Positions 1 through 14,894 of a DNA stretch of 64,000 bases are shown here, piece by piece; within the stretch, counting starts at the first letter, position 1, and each line of letters opens with the position of its first letter. The translations under genes were made by a program, and so were the position numbers. The stretch lies in contig PTFA01000316.1 in assembly GCA_003342895.1 (NCBI GenBank), forward strand, positions 252,161 through 316,160, in the 5' to 3' direction. The notes beneath the pieces were generated by a model. The model ran no database searches, had not been told where the DNA came from, and was given only the letters and a program-made list of their open reading frames with translations. The stretch is from Casuarius casuarius (taxonomy: Eukaryota > Chordata > Aves > Casuariiformes > Casuariidae).

Positions 1-440
1 TAGGAATCACATGTAACTGTTCACTTGAGAAAGCAATTCATGGCTTTCTCCAAAAATAAAAAATAAAACAGAGAGACAGAGCAATAGTAAGATCCAAAAA
101 AGTTGCAAGGTAAGATTTTAATGTTTTTGTCTATGAAACAGCCTAATTTGTATATCAAGGCTAAGAGGGCAGTTTCTATATGTATGCTTTATATATTTAA
201 TATAGAGATATATTTATATGTGCCTTATATATTTAAGAAAGGAAGATGCATCCCCCCTGCCAAATGAATGCTTTGCAAGTCATCCATGGGAAAAAAATGT
301 AAAATAATACCTGATATATTTTAAATGTGTTTTTAACATGCTTAAGTCAGTTCCATCAGAATAGATTTAGGTCTGGATATTGGTGGTGCACTACTGAATG
401 GTTTCACAAAAAAAATTAACACTTTTTTTTTTCTTTACAG
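1..440 (+). other. CTNND2: CTNND2 intron, 3' end (upstream part outside the window)
   Basis: This is the tail of the intron before the first exon seen here. It is AT-rich and ends in a good polypyrimidine tract (a run of T at about 422-438) followed by the acceptor AG at 439-440. The phrase ttatatatttaa occurs twice near 189 and 225, as an imperfect direct repeat in AT-rich sequence. No coding signal is seen. The intron is phase 2, because the next exon begins with a single base that completes a codon. Confidence 0.85.
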
Positions 441-475
441 TTCGACAGAAGAGCAGTTTCATTGGCAAACACAAG
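441..475 (+). CDS. CTNND2: CTNND2 internal coding exon, 35 nt (after the coiled coil)
   Basis: This short exon has acceptor ctttacag before 441 and donor acaag|gtaatg after 475. Read with one leading base, it gives STEEQFHWQTQ plus one base (g) carried into the next exon. This matches the delta-catenin segment that follows the N-terminal coiled coil, which in human, from memory, reads roughly S-A-E-E-Q-F-H-W-Q-S-Q. Delta-catenin is a neuronal p120-family catenin. It binds the juxtamembrane part of classical cadherins and influences dendritic spines and neurite branching; this exon belongs to its N-terminal regulatory half, not the ARM domain. At 35 nt it is near microexon size. It enters in phase 2 and leaves in phase 1, so skipping it would shift the frame. 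The identification rests on the joined reading frame with 904-1020, because 11 residues alone would be too few. Confidence 0.9.
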
Positions 476-1127
<652 letters not shown>

Positions 1128-2539
1128 TGACAGAAGACAATGTAGTTTTGAGTAGGAAGCTTACCTCCCTGCCTTTGCAAGTTAATTTTTGCTTTTTTTC
1201 TAATGGAGTGAATCTCATTGGAAGTTTGTGGACAAAAGAACTATGGATTAGATCAAAGAACTTTTATTTAAGTAATACATACTGTAATTGCAGTAGAGCT
1301 GTCCTATACTACAAGGTCACAAGATTTCAGTGTCACCACTACAACAGTAACTGTCAGTCAGCACTCTTAGAGTATGCAAAAGTAATAAAATGAAATACAG
1401 TGTGGTAGTATGAGTAATTCTGAGGTCACTTCTTAACCACTGAGCACAAGGTGGCTGGTACTCCATAAGACAAAAATTCTCAAATGGTTACACAGACAGA
1501 AATAGGTGAACTTTTTAAAGGTGATGCCGAGAATGCCAGCTGTAATGAGAAAGCTGGAGTCTTTTACCAAAGGTTTGTTCACTGGGGATTTAGCAGACAT
1601 CCTGTTTGCAGAAGTGTGCAGTGAGTGCGTAGATCCTCTGCCAGTACCAGCGGCTGTGGAAGGGAATCATGGCTAACCCACAGCAAAAATGAAGGAGGGG
1701 TATGTATTTGGAGAGCAGATTTCTACAAATGTATGTGCTCGTAAGTCACATACAGTGAGACAGTTTTCCAGTGGGCTAATGGGTCTGTTAAGAGATGCAG
1801 CACTGGATTATGAAAAAGCAGGATAATTCTCTATTTCCCTTTCATCAGTCTCCTATCCAAATAATCTGTTCTGGTCTACCACAGTACGTTCCCATGCTTT
1901 CACTTCACTTTTACTGCTGCTTCTGACATTATCTTGGCTTTTTAGTTTTCTCTACTGTTCCTCTAAATGTCTTCCCTCTGCTCTCTTGAGCCATTTTTGT
2001 CTTTTTCAATCCCCTGCTGGCCGGCACTTGGTGACTGAGTCACATTTTTCAGGATGGCTGCCCAAGTTCAGCCTTCTTGGAAACAAAGGGGACAATCTCC
2101 CCTCCTTTGGGAAAAGTAATGCAGTGTGACAGCCATTTTTGGCAAAGCATCAGCAGTGATGGCAAATCATCACCCTGAAATGAGACCATCATTTCAGGTG
2201 AAAGCAAGGCATTGCAAGGTTGAATGCAGAAGACTACTTTGTCAGAAAATGTTTTAAATGTTTTCTACAAGATTTGCAGCAAAATCCACTGTTGACAGTC
2301 CTGGGAGATCAGAAATTTTTCACTTTTTATGTATGCGAGATATCTGGGCCAACAGTGTTGCTAACAGTCTTGATAAGATGTTGCTTGATCTGAACACAAT
2401 CTTCCATTGGTAAAATGCAATGCAGCCGTGTAAGCCCTTACAATTTGCCCTCATTTTTTCCCTTACATTTTTTTTCCTCATTTGAAGGTAAGAAGAAACA
2501 GATTAAATGACTAGGATGATAAGAACTGCCTTCATATTG

Positions 2540-2990
2540 GGATTGCACAGAAAGATGAGATTGGGTAGATGGTGATAGGGGAGCTTGGGGAAGAAAAAGG
2601 GGGACTATCTTGGATGCGAATCTGGCGGAAGCTGTCTAGATAAGGAGACTGAAACTGAGGAAAAAATGTTAGGGAAAGATGACGGCAGTAGATGGAGAGA
2701 AAGTCTGGGTATATGAAAAACTCAGTACTAAAAGTTCAGGGGAGTATTCCAGGAAGATAAGATGCAAACAGGAATTTGGGTGGAAATGGGAATAAGAAAT
2801 GTGGGCAAATGGGAAACAACGATGGAGAAGAGAAGAAAGAGAGATGGGTTTTGTGGGGAACCAGAAGGAGAGGAACTGAGATTCATTGAAGGGGGGGGGG
2901 GGGCAAGACGGTTGAAAGCCAAGTTTGATTTGTTGGATGGTTTGTTCATGGGATCAGGAAATAAATAGGTGGAAAGAGAGCGAACATCTA
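2540..2990 (+). repeat. Purine-rich low-complexity block with a 13-G run
   Basis: The plus strand is dominated by A and G over about 450 bp. A run of 13 G lies at 2891-2903, and motifs such as ggagaagagaagaaagag occur nearby. It looks like degenerate polypurine DNA, not an element with ends. Open frames across it are low-complexity and not believable genes. Confidence 0.6.
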
Positions 2991-3309
2991 GGTGATGGGA
3001 ATGACAGTCAGTGGAGTAGGTAAGAGTTATGGACCGGACAAAAACTGTCTCTAAGAAACATTAAGTTTGGAGGGAAGAGGCAGATGCATATGTTCTCAAG
3101 GGAGCAGACTTACCAACAGAGCTGCAAACTTGATTCTTCGCCATTTCATAATCAGCAAATATTTGTGAAGCCTTTTGTCAGAGTGCCCCATACTCCTCTC
3201 TTCCAGGCCCACCCTGGTAATGAAGCTAGATTGCTACTTGCTATTCATGGTTTTAATTAAGAAACAGATATATATGGCAAAGGTAAAGGCTGCAGCTCTG
3301 CTAATCACT

Positions 3310-3325
3310 CCTAATTGTAATTAGG
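3310..3325. promoter_or_regulatory. Inverted TAAT dyad (candidate homeodomain site pair)
   Basis: Arms cctaatt and aattagg are exact reverse complements separated by gt, which gives two opposed TAAT/ATTA cores. A second homeodomain-like motif (ttaattaag) lies about 60 bp upstream, near 3253. The regulatory role is inference only. Confidence 0.3.
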
Positions 3326-6300
3326 ATGTCATATACCGGAATTTCTTTTGGGGTTTTTTGGTTTCTTTTTTCAGTTGAGAGTGAAGTATCACAAATACAT
3401 GTCAAATAGTTAAAATGTTACCATGGCTGCAAAGTCAAAACTACTGAAGTCAAGGTTGCCTGTACAACAAAATTTGGCTTCCTTGCAGCTGCATTATAAA
3501 GCAGTCATTATCATGCCCTGTTTTGTCCATTTTCCGTCCATGCCTCATTTACCCCAAAGCTGAGGCTCAGATTGCATAGTGCACTGAAGGGAGATTTCAG
3601 CTGTAGCACTTCTGCTCGTTGCTTACAGAAGTTAGAAGATACGTACTAAATGAATACAAAAATCTCATATTTGACAGTTAAAGTCTGCACTTAAAATTGA
3701 ATTTTATCCCTCCCTTGTGTCCTAAAGTTCTGATGTGATAGTTGTGAAATCATTCAAGTTATCTTTTATTGATACCTAGTTTTAGACATTAGTGGCTGAT
3801 TTGCAGAAGTGCTGAGCACAAACAGCTTTAACTGAACATTGTGGAAGCAGTGTCTCAAACATATAAAGGGAAATTTAAAACTCACTCTGAAGCATATCAG
3901 ACACAGCATTTGCACTTCATAGACACTTTATCTTAATTCCTTCAATATCCAAATAGGAAATGAGGACTACATAAATTTCTTGCTTCACAGGTGTTACAAA
4001 AATCATGATATTTGTGATGTATTTGTACTGAGCATTGAGTGTCATGGGATAATCCACCAGGGTTCTGAAAATTTTTTTCTTCATATTGGCCACTTTCCAA
4101 TGATGTCCTAAGGCCATGCAGTGAAAAATAAGACAACTACAAAATACTGAATAGCTTTGCATTGTGTACTCTATCTGTAAGGTAAGGAGGGAGGGGAAGA
4201 GCATATGTGCTGATGTAATAATTCAAAAAAAAGGCATCTTAAGTCCATTTTTTCCTAACTTTTGGGCTTTTGACATTGCAGCTTTAATTATTTTTACTCC
4301 TGCATTTCAGATGCATACCTGCATTTTCTGTGACTAGGCTGACTGTCTTTAGGGCATTTCTAGCCTGCCATGGCAGTTCTAGTTTAGCTGGGACTGATTT
4401 TTTTTTAAACTGTCATATCAAAGGCTGCCCAGGGATGTGACCACAGATTGGTTTTTGACCTGTGTGCCTCTAGTCTAGCAAGATGATCTATCAGTAGCTG
4501 TTCCTCTGGAAGGGATTAGTCTGCTGTAGTCAGAGGCTTTATGATTCAGTTTTACATGGTCCGATTTTCTCAGAATTAATTTTTAAAAGTGGCCACATAG
4601 CAGGCAGCCATTGTAAGGCTCTAAATCCCAATATCACCTCACATGTGCTGTTCCTTTGCTAGCAAATATAAGCTGTCAGCAAAGCCTAAAGGAGCAAGTC
4701 ACATGAAGGGGGGTTAGACAGGAGGAGTTCTGTACTGCTAGTGGTGATGCTTACCAGTTATCTCTACTGAGTGTGAATCAGCAAATAGACAAATATGTAG
4801 GTACCGGTATATAATACTTTGATGGATTCAGGGCAATGCAAGCAGAGCAATCCCTGGGGTATTTTTTTGTGTTTTTTTTTGTTTTTCTTTTTTTTAAGTA
4901 ATTATTTTCAGACAGACTGGCAGATTTAGAACTGCTGTGTTCTCTCATGTATAAGTTTTCTGTGCTTCCACTGAATCTGGGACAAGGTTGTATGCGTCTG
5001 AGGGTTAGTCCTGCACTGTTGCCTACCACTTCTTTCTCTCCCAACTCAGTATAAATTGGGTCCCTGAAAATAAGTGATTCTGGTTACAAACAAACAAGAA
5101 GTAAGGCCACTTCCATAATTATGCAAAAAGTCTGTAGCTGAGCTGAGAACTAAACCCACATCTCCTTGGTCCAGTCTCCTCTGCTGTAGTAATGTTCTTT
5201 TTATCTTTTATGTAGCTATAGATCTGTCACCACTGCAGCACTTCAGTTTACATCAAACATGACCTGACATAGTTTTCCTGGAGTCAGAGGGGAGTTCGGA
5301 TTGACCTAAATGTTGGTGGGGATGTCCCCAGCAGGATGACAGCGGTCCCCACGTAGGCTCAGCTCCTGAGGGTGGGCAGCTGTAGCCTGGTAGCCATTAG
5401 CTGCTGCCTGTCCTAAGGGCCAGCGCAGTCCCTCAGTGTGGCTGTAAGGGCACTCGCTCCTTCCTCCCCATTGTAAGTAGTTGTAACAGCCAGCACAGCA
5501 GCCTCAAGCTAGCAGCCAAGCAGGCTGCTCCTTTCCTTCTGAAGCAGTTTTCTCCCTCCCCCATTGTCCCTTTCTGATGGCACATGAAATAGTGCTGTTG
5601 CACAAATGAAGATATAAAGCTGTCACTCTTGAATAGGAGCAGGGGGAAAAATCAGACGCACGAAAGCCAAGCTAGGTCACATAGGAGACACTGGAAGGAG
5701 GTCATAGGAGAGGGACGGAAACATAGAGCGTGTGTAGGAATCATTTGAAAAGGAAACGTGCAGGGGGAGCAAAACTGTGCAGAGCTGGGACGAGAGTTCA
5801 GCACAGAACTAACACCAGGAATGTTTTAGGCACAGACGTAAGACACAGGAGTACAGAACGGTGACAGTAATTGAAAAAAGGTATTTTGATGATGGAATTG
5901 GTTAATTTACTTGGGAAAAAGATGCGAAAAAACACTTTGTGAGGGTTGAGTGTGTGTGGAAACCAAAAAAATATATATTTTAAATTGGAAAGGATGTAAG
6001 GATGAGGAATGCGGGAAACAAAAGCCGCTTCGACCCCTTTATATCACTCTCTCAAAATCACAGAACTACTTCAGATTAATTCCTTTTACTACCTGGTCAG
6101 AACTCCTCCTCTTTTTTTATTTCTTTTTTTTTTTTTCTGTTTTTGATTACATGGAAGAAGACTTGAAAGGGAAGAAAGGATCAGGGAAGGAATGAGAGTA
6201 AAGGCAGATATACAGTGCTGTGGGTGGAGATGGGTGATTGGTGCAGGAAGTCCGTCATTAGGGCCTGTTAAGTTAGCAATCTAGCCTGCAGATGAGTGGG

Positions 6301-9300
6301 AAAGGGCCTGATATTTCCAGCCTCTCTGAAGTGAAGAAACTGGAGGCCTCTGAGCCATCATTAAAGACCAAACTACCATTTCCTGAAAAGGTTTGGTAAA
6401 TCTGCATTTTAAAGATGGGTAATGTGAGTAAGAATGGGCTAAATGTAAAATGAAAGGAAATTTTGGTCCTGTATTTCTTTCCCTCCTACTTGTTCCTCCT
6501 ATCCCTATGGTTCATTAGCATGTTACATCAGAAGACTGCCATGTTACTAGCAACAAAACCATTTCTGAAATAGTTAGCTGAAGCACATGGAATCCTTACC
6601 GACATGTATATACTACAGCAGTGACGAAAGGGAAGAGTTACTCCCTCTGGTGTGGCATTAACAAGATAAGGGTTAGACAGACTACTGAGATTACTGAGTG
6701 AATCTGTTAGCACTTTCTTCCTAATTTAAACTACAGGCTCAAATGTCTCCTAATCCAAAATTCTCTAATTTTAATTTAAGGTATCTACACTTAAAACTTT
6801 CATGCTATTTTCCTTGATTCAGTCTCCGCAAAGTGAACATAAGACCAGTCTTAAAAGGATTATGGATCAGATTTCTGGAGCTCTTGCTGCTTAAGTTCCT
6901 AACTGAACTGTAATCATTTCATTAGTTATTTTTTACATGTTTAATCACTTCACGTGGAAACCCTCCTTCCATGCTCTCAGAATAGTTACTACAGACTGCA
7001 GACACAGAGCTTTTGTGGACGTAAATCAAAAAATCTCTCAGTTCAGTCTGATGTGGCTGCAATTGTCCAATATTTTAAGGGTGCTACATTCCAAGTTTCA
7101 ATTTAAAATAAAATTATTTATGTTGGAATTGCAGTTTGCCCCAGCTGACATGGCCAGTACTTCAGACAAATTTATTTTTTTCAAATTTTCCGAATATACT
7201 TACTTTCATTTATATCTGTGACCCTGCTGTCCTTGTGTTCAGGTTCTGCTTAATAATAAAAGCACAGATTTTCCTGCCCTCCAAAATGAGTGCAGGTTAA
7301 TTGTAGAATTCAGCACAGTGATAAAGGAAGAAAACAACACAGATTAAACAAATACTGTCTTTTTAGTTAGCGCCATTCCAGAGTTTACTTCATTGAGGAC
7401 AGAGGTTGACAGAAATACAGGCAGTTTAGGGAGATCTCAGTCCTTCTATTCTGGTGAAGAAAGAGCATGGCTTACCACTTAAACTCAGTCCTGCAATATA
7501 TGGACTCTTCTAGTCAAGTAAAACAATTTGCCAAAACTGCAGCACAAATGGACAGTACCACCATTTTGAGAAACATGCATTTGTCTGCTATATAACAGAT
7601 ATTGAATTTTTCCTCTGAAAATTCACTTGTTTGTTACATAAAGAGGTAATTCATATCGTATGAAATTATATATAGCTATTGTATATAGCTTTTGTGTAAG
7701 ACAGATGTGGTTTTTCACTTAACCAGCCTTCCTAATTCTCAGGCTGAAAAGATGGGCTGAGCTCTTATTTCATTGTCTTAATTCAGTTTTGCTCTCAGTG
7801 ATTTTTTGATATAATAGAGATCATCTTTACTCTGTGAAAGCAGATGTCCCAGTTGAAAGAGCACTCCTTGTTCAACCTTTATGATTTTCATCCTTTATCA
7901 GCTGCTTCATTCAAAGGTAATGAAAATGGACTGAAACAAAAAGGCTGTATTTACACAATGAATGTGTAAAAAAAGATGTGTGTGTATGTGTGTTCAATCC
8001 CATAGCTTGTTTTGTGATATTGCCACCTGTCAGATGGCTGACATGCTCAATGAGATGAAATTTGGCATCAGTGGACCTCACAATTTGTTGATAGATGAAG
8101 TTATTTCCATTTCATTATCTACTCTGAGTGCCAGGGTGATCCAGCTGAGTCATTCTCTGGGCACACAAAGGAGGTGTTCTCATGGGATCTCGTGATAAAC
8201 ATACACACTAATAAAATCATGTGCGCTTTGGGTATGTTTCAGAAATGTAAATCACCCAAGAAGTGTCCATGCCCCTCTGATTCTGGATTTGGAGTCTTTG
8301 TGGTGGCAGTGACTCGTGAGGCATAAGAATGTAACACAGTTGGGTCACTTCAGCTTTCCTTCTACTTCACTCTCCTGTAGTGTTAATGCAAATCTGGCAG
8401 TTGTCTGACTCAACAGTTCTTAGCTCCAGATAAATCTCTCTGAGTATGAAGCCTGAGGAAATTTTGATTTATTGATGAAAGTTCCTGGATTATTTTAATA
8501 TATTCTGGATAAATATTTGTGGTCAGACATTCTGCATGTCTCTGCTTATTCCATCTATCTCTTTTAACACAAGCCTTTTCAATACTTTGCCTTCAAAAAT
8601 TCAGGGCTTTGAAGTATTTTTGCCCATTTTGTAATGCGGTAAATCCCCTGAAAAGTGGATAAAGAAAGAATATCTTTTGTTAAAGGGTGGTCACAGAGTT
8701 AGTTGTTGTTTGTTCTCACAGAGAAAATTATGCACAAATTGACTAAACTGTGAGTCAGGTTCTGGCTTGTGAAGCAGTCCTTAAAGACTTATATCCCTGA
8801 GATCCCCCCTTTCTGGCCCTAGTCACTCTAAATATGAGCATAAAAAAATCAGCGTGTCATTTAGCATCATAAGAGGCACCGGCTGACACCAAAGCCAATC
8901 CTTACAACAGAAGTCTAGTTCTAGAAGCAGTCTTCAGAGGGAGATTAGTCTCTTCACAAAAGAGCTGACCATGTAAAGTTCCTGTAAATCCATCACTAAA
9001 CCCTGAAAGACATTAAGATTTGATAGTATGAAGCAAGCTCTAGCCCTGACCCAAAACCCAACTTTTACATCTCAGAATTAAAGTCTACAGCCACTGCTGC
9101 CTCAGGAAATTCCCCAACAGCACTGAGCATCCTTTGATTGGACTTAATTGTTTTCATCCTCAGTCAGAGGCTGATTTCAAAGATACTGAGAGTAGCATCA
9201 GACAAAAAAGATATGAATGAAACATTGTCATTAAGTGCTCTATATTTCTCTTCTGCCACCTAAGATCATTATCACTGGTATCAAGATGGCACATGTCACA

Positions 9301-9798
9301 TAAATCAGACGTGTCTTTGGTGTTGGCATACCATATGCTGTTAAATTCATGCTAGTCTTCTAACTTTAAGAGCATGAGTGCCACTCTTCCTTTTTTGGCA
9401 AGACCACAGCAAAGAGTCAGACTTAGGAGCTGAGCCCCAACTTTCACCCCCAGGGATCCTGACAGTGCAATGTCTTTGGCATCTGTTTCACCAGCTGTGG
9501 TCTGCCATGATATCTTGCCAGGCTGGGGCTATGGATCGTAACTCAGGTCTAGCCTATCTCATTCTGCTTTGGTTCTCTGCCTGTCTTCAAGTTCTCTTTT
9601 CATGTATGATTACTTTACAAGTAGTAGATCCAATGAAATTTACATCAGAAATCTGAACCAGGATTCAGGAAAGCAGCTTCTACTTGTGCTTTATTCCTCC
9701 GGAGCAGCACACAGGTTACTGTGGGCACCCTCCTGTGCATGACTCCAATTGCCCAAATTCTTCTGTAGCTCTTATAAATCAATAGGGTGTCTGGGAGG

Positions 9799-9812
9799 GT
9801 GTGTGTGTGTGT
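9799..9812 (+). repeat. (GT)7 microsatellite
   Basis: Seven perfect GT units follow a ggga-rich stretch. This is ordinary simple sequence. Confidence 0.85.
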
Positions 9813-9984
9813 TACAGACTGCTCTGTGAGAAAGCAGGGAGAAGCCATTAGAAGCCTCTGGCAGAACAGTTTGAAGCATGGCAGTCCAGTGTGTTCCTTT
9901 CCTTTTGGATTTAAAGTGCTGCAGCCTGCCTGTTACAATTTCCTCTCTTCAGGAAGGAATCTCCAGCCAGGGATGTTGACTCCA

Positions 9985-10153
9985 TTATCTCTCTCTCTAG
10001 CCTTCTCCTTTCCTTTGCTCTCTCATCTTTTCTTGTTATTCTGTCCTCCCCATGCTGCCCATGACTGTCTTCCCATACTCTTATGTCTGTTACTTCCCTT
10101 CTTGTTTCAGTTCCATCTTTTCTTTTTCCTTTTCCTTTTCCTTTGTTTTCTAT
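9985..10153 (+). repeat. Pyrimidine-rich tract ending in CTTTTC-like repeats
   Basis: About 170 bp of the plus strand is dominated by C and T, ending with repeats of ctttt/ccttttc near 10118-10150. The open frame across it is rich in Leu, Phe and Ser, as expected of a pyrimidine tract, and is not a believable gene. Confidence 0.7.
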
Positions 10154-10871
10154 TCTTACACATCATGAAATAAAACCCAGTGTCTTTTCCCCAAAACAGA
10201 TGATGATTCATCTGCAGAGAGAAAAAAAAAAAACCAACACATTTTCTGTATAAGAGTGTCCTTGCTATCCTCATTTTTTACATGTTTATGTAGCATCAGG
10301 CTAATCCACCTTGGTCATTGGTTTGTCATTTTAGGAGTCAAAAGGTAATACTATGACAACATTGCAGCTAAGTAATTTCTAACTTCCCTCCATTTCCATG
10401 AAGCAGTCTACAGGCAGATTTTTTGTTTCAGTGTGCTGTCACCTACAGCATGTTTCTTAGGGTGCCCTCAGCTCAGGTTATGTCTACATAATGAAGTGTA
10501 CTTTTATATAAAAATTCCAAACTGATATCAGCATATTACTTCATATCTCTGAGTTTGCTTGCCTTGAGATGAGTCAGACTTTGATACATGATGTCTTTTT
10601 ATGCTGTGTAACTGATTTAAAATCCTTTGCTGAAGAAAACAATCCCTTATAGTCTTTCTAGCTTTGTCACTGTAATGCAAAATGTGTAAGTTGAATTAAC
10701 GCAAGAATAATAATAGCAGGCAAAACATACAGGGAGGAAGAAAATGGAGATAAAGGTGAGAGAGTTGAGACCAAAAAAGCAGCAACAGTGCAAAGATGAA
10801 AAGGAGGTAATGATCAGACTATGGCTTGTAATGATTAGCCTGTGGCAAATAAAAATCCTGAGTAGGCAACC

Positions 10872-10903
10872 AGATGTTCCCTCATCCAGGTGTTCCCTCA
10901 TCC
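10872..10903 (+). repeat. 16-bp tandem duplication, two copies
   Basis: The units agatgttccctcatcc and aggtgttccctcatcc lie head to tail with a single difference. This looks like a small local duplication. Confidence 0.9.
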
Positions 10904-13900
10904 GCTGCAGGAAGCAGCCACTGAAACTCATTAGAAAGTGACAGTGACTTATGGTAGCTTTTGTAGGAGCAGAACAAAGAAGGAGACTTGGCATCTGAAC
11001 CTACCATGCAGGAGAACATCAGTGAATATTGGACCAGGACCAGGAAACAAATGCACCCACATTCTCAGGACAGACTGATAAACCAGTCACCCTAGCTGTG
11101 CCTCAGTGATGTGCCAGCACCTGCTCTCTCATCACAGCTAGAAATGACAAGAATTGCATCGTTCTGTGATTTACCAGTGCCAGCTCATGACCATAAGAAG
11201 TATGTAGGAGCAACGCTGAAAAGAGATAGTTAGCTGGTTTACCTCTGTAAAATGTTTACATTGCTCTCAATCGAATAGGATTTTTCTTATTTCTATGGTA
11301 ATGCAGAGTATGGTGTTATCTCTGTTTTTCACAACTTGGCCTTATAAATGGAGAAATACATTTTCTAAGTACAATATGAAAGCAGAGCATGGTACATAGC
11401 TAGGAACCCTGAATGGGAAAGTAGAAGCATAAAATGCATCCAGACAGTCTTGGGTGCACAAGGATATTGCCCAAACTGTTTATCTGCAAAGTGTCTAGTA
11501 AGCAACTTGCAAAACTGCTGTTCATTGTTGCTGTGCTTACGGTACTGGAAATGCTGCATAAATGAAATACGGGTCTCTCCATACCTAATGCTCAGACAAG
11601 TTTTAGGCAGTCTTCGACTTTAACCTATGTAGACTGAGACATATCTTCTGTTTTACTTCAGAAGTGTTTGGCATATGAAAAAGATTTTCATAAAAATTTT
11701 GGCCTTGTTGACATGCTTCTTAGTAAACTGGCTTTGGAGACAGTGCTAAATACATTCTGAACTGGCTCTCCTTAGAGGCCAGATAGCCTTTTTCATCTGT
11801 GGACAGAAAAGAGTCAAGATTTAAGCTCATCAAAGGTCAGAGAAAAATGAGAGTTCTACTTTGCACAAGAAGAGGAAGCCTGTTTTGTGCTACTAGTTAA
11901 GTTCATGGAACAACATTAATAGGTTTACTGGTGCTTTTTGCATTAAAGCCATATATCTGTAAATAGATACATATTCTGTAGAGTAGAAAAGCAAGACAGG
12001 CATTTTTTTTTTATTTACTACCAGTCCAATTTAATACTACAAGAAGAAATTAAATTTTTTGAGGCTACTGGCTGATTTCTGATTTCATGTGAGTCATGTT
12101 TGTGTGATGTCTACAACCATCTGATTTTGTTTCCTAAAAAAGAAAAAGTGAACACTGAAGTTTAAGATTATCAGTAGCAGCTTTAGGCTGTCTTAAGCAC
12201 AGAGGGTAATTAGGAACACTTGAAATTGATAGTTGGTTTTTAAAGGTATAAAATATTTCCAAAAAATCGTGACTGAAGCATACAAAAAGATGTTTTTAAT
12301 TTATTTTGCTTTTTTGATAAACAAATCAGACATAAAATGAGTTATTCTTCACAAAATGGTACATTGCTAATGAAAACACAAATTAAAAAATCATTTATGC
12401 CAAACTTCAGTGTTTCCCAAACAGAAGCATAAACCTTTCTTTTGAGTAGGAGACTGCTGTCTGTGTATCTGAATGGAGTGCTTCCTCCTGCATGCAAGCT
12501 TTTTCCTGTGGTCACACTCACAAATGTATCTAGTCCCATTCATGTACTGATCTGCTGTTCCACAGGCAGTCCTGATGGGTAGGAGCCTGCTGGTAGAGTG
12601 TAATACTGTGCGACTTCCACCACTTCTGGTATTTCACCTGTAGCATTTCATAGGAGTAACACTGGGGGAAAGAAGTGATTTATATTCTTAGTGTAATTCA
12701 CATCACATCTACTTTAGGCCACTGACAAGATTTTGTTGGCTGAGGCCTCTTACGTGCCAGCAGAAATTTTACTGCCAAAATAGCTCCCGTTCATCCTTAG
12801 CTATCCCTAGATAGAAGGCTAGTGAATATTATTTTTCTCCTTTGTGTCTTCTGTAGTGCAGAAATGTAATTCAGTTGTTATCCTTGTTTTCCATCTTGTT
12901 CCTATGTTCTTTCTATCCACTGCTTCTATAGAATGCATTGTCATAATGGCCATAAATCAACTCTTTCAGAGAATATCCAATTTCAATATTTGCGGAGTTT
13001 AGCAAGCGTTTTCACAAAATATGACTAATCTCCTACAAAGTAAGTAGTTCAATTTTGGGGTCATTTAAAAATTTGCAGCAGTAGGTTATCCTTGTTTTAA
13101 ATCTAAATTTAGGATAGCTTTTTATATAAAAATAAAAACTACGGACAAGAGCAGCTTCTTTGTTCTGCACTTAAATATGTTTAAGCCTACTGTTGCTCGG
13201 TGCATGTTTTTATGCCTTGTTCTCTAGCATCTTCAATAATTTAATACAAACATCTGAAGTAATGCTGTTTGTGGTAGGGTGTAGAAAGCAAAGCATACAC
13301 TGTCTGAATAGGTAATACTGAACTTACCCCATTTTGTCAGTATTGGTTGGGCTTTGCTATGCTACCTCATTGCACGAGTTTGCTGGTGTTTTATGCTTGC
13401 CACACCCACACTTCTGAACTTCCAAACAACTTTCATCTAAACTCACTGGTGATTTTATTATATTTGTAATATATCACTTACATGTTTTTTGCCATGGTTA
13501 TCTGTTTCTAAAGAAATTCTTGTCTTTAAATACATCCTTACTTGGTTCAGCTATTGAAGCACTATTTATTTCTCTCTGTTTTTCTTCCAGTCCTTCACAG
13601 TAGCACAGTCAGTGAATTTTAACCATCAGGCAATACTTCTTGCATGCCAAAATTTTAAAACCAGATTCTGCCAAACATTTACAGGAAATCACATTTTTTA
13701 CTTTGCCGTCTTAGCTTAATCAGATATGGATTCTTATTATTTGGGCATACTTCATTACTATTAGGAGTGGCTGAAATCTTTAGTGTCAGGTGTCCCCTCT
13801 GAGTTAGATATTGTTGCTGTTCCCTCCTAACTCTGGCATTCCAATATGACCATGAAAAAAATCTTTGAGTAACCAAAAAAGAGCCATTTACTTTTGGGGA

Positions 13901-14881
13901 GGGATGCAGTGGCATGCAGAAGTGTGAGTGGATTTTGGAGCTTACAGCAATGTGCTGCAATTCAGATAGTTAATGTTGGCGGTCAGGATCCATGAGTCTT
14001 GCTTGCTGAACCAAGTTGCCTACAGTGTAGCTTTTAAATGGCTTTCTCACTTCAAGGTTTTCTTTTTTACTTTTCACTACTTCTTGTGGGCATTTGTGGT
14101 GCTTTGGTTATCCCTTAGAGTAGTGATTTATTATATCAAATCCTAACCAAAAGCTTCTGTTTTTGTCTTATAAAAATGGCTAACTTTTATCTTGTATAAA
14201 AAGCATAAGATAATCAGCATATAAGGAAACTGTTTTCTATTCCCTGTTCACTTACTCTTGAAGTAAAGTGTACTTCATCTTTTATTCTAATAGTAATTAG
14301 GTCAAAAAGAGAGTTAGAAGGGATATCCTTGTATTGTTCCCTTATATAATGGTATCAGCCTAGTTTTTGCATTGTTTCTTCAGTTATATATCATTTATAG
14401 AATTCTTATTGTACGTTTCTGAAAGCTTTCCACAGAATCCTATTTTCCACTACATAAAAATAGGTTATGTTAAAACACTAAAGCTCTTTTCTATATCTGT
14501 AGGTAGAACATAGCCCTCTTAATTTTGGTGGAGCATGATATTGCATATAAATTACCATAGGGCTTTACATTTTTGCAAAACACGTCCGTTTTCAGTGTAC
14601 TTGTTTAATGATTGCTGCTTCTCATCTAAGAAGATGTGTTCGCTTCATGACAAGGGAGCTGCTTGTGATTTTACAGCTGAGGCATTATCATTTACTTCTT
14701 GATTTTAAGTATGCAGTTGCTTTTTTTTTTTTTCTGCATTACTAGGCTATGGAGTACCTTTGTTATATTGCAGCCTTGGCATTTTTGATTGTAATATAAA
14801 AGTACTGATATCTTTAATATTTAAATATCGCCTAGGATGTAGATCTTGAAAATATTGTCCTAGTATTGTCAGTCTTTGACT

Positions 14882-14894
14882 GGGGGGGGGGGGG
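14882..14894 (+). repeat. 13-G homopolymer
   Basis: A run of 13 G is followed by a c and a further G-rich segment. Such runs are prone to length error in sequencing and can vary between individuals. Confidence 0.9.

Noticed and set aside
9787..10173. 128-codon open frame ending in Leu/Phe-rich repeats
   Set aside because: It is the translation of a pyrimidine-rich low-complexity tract.
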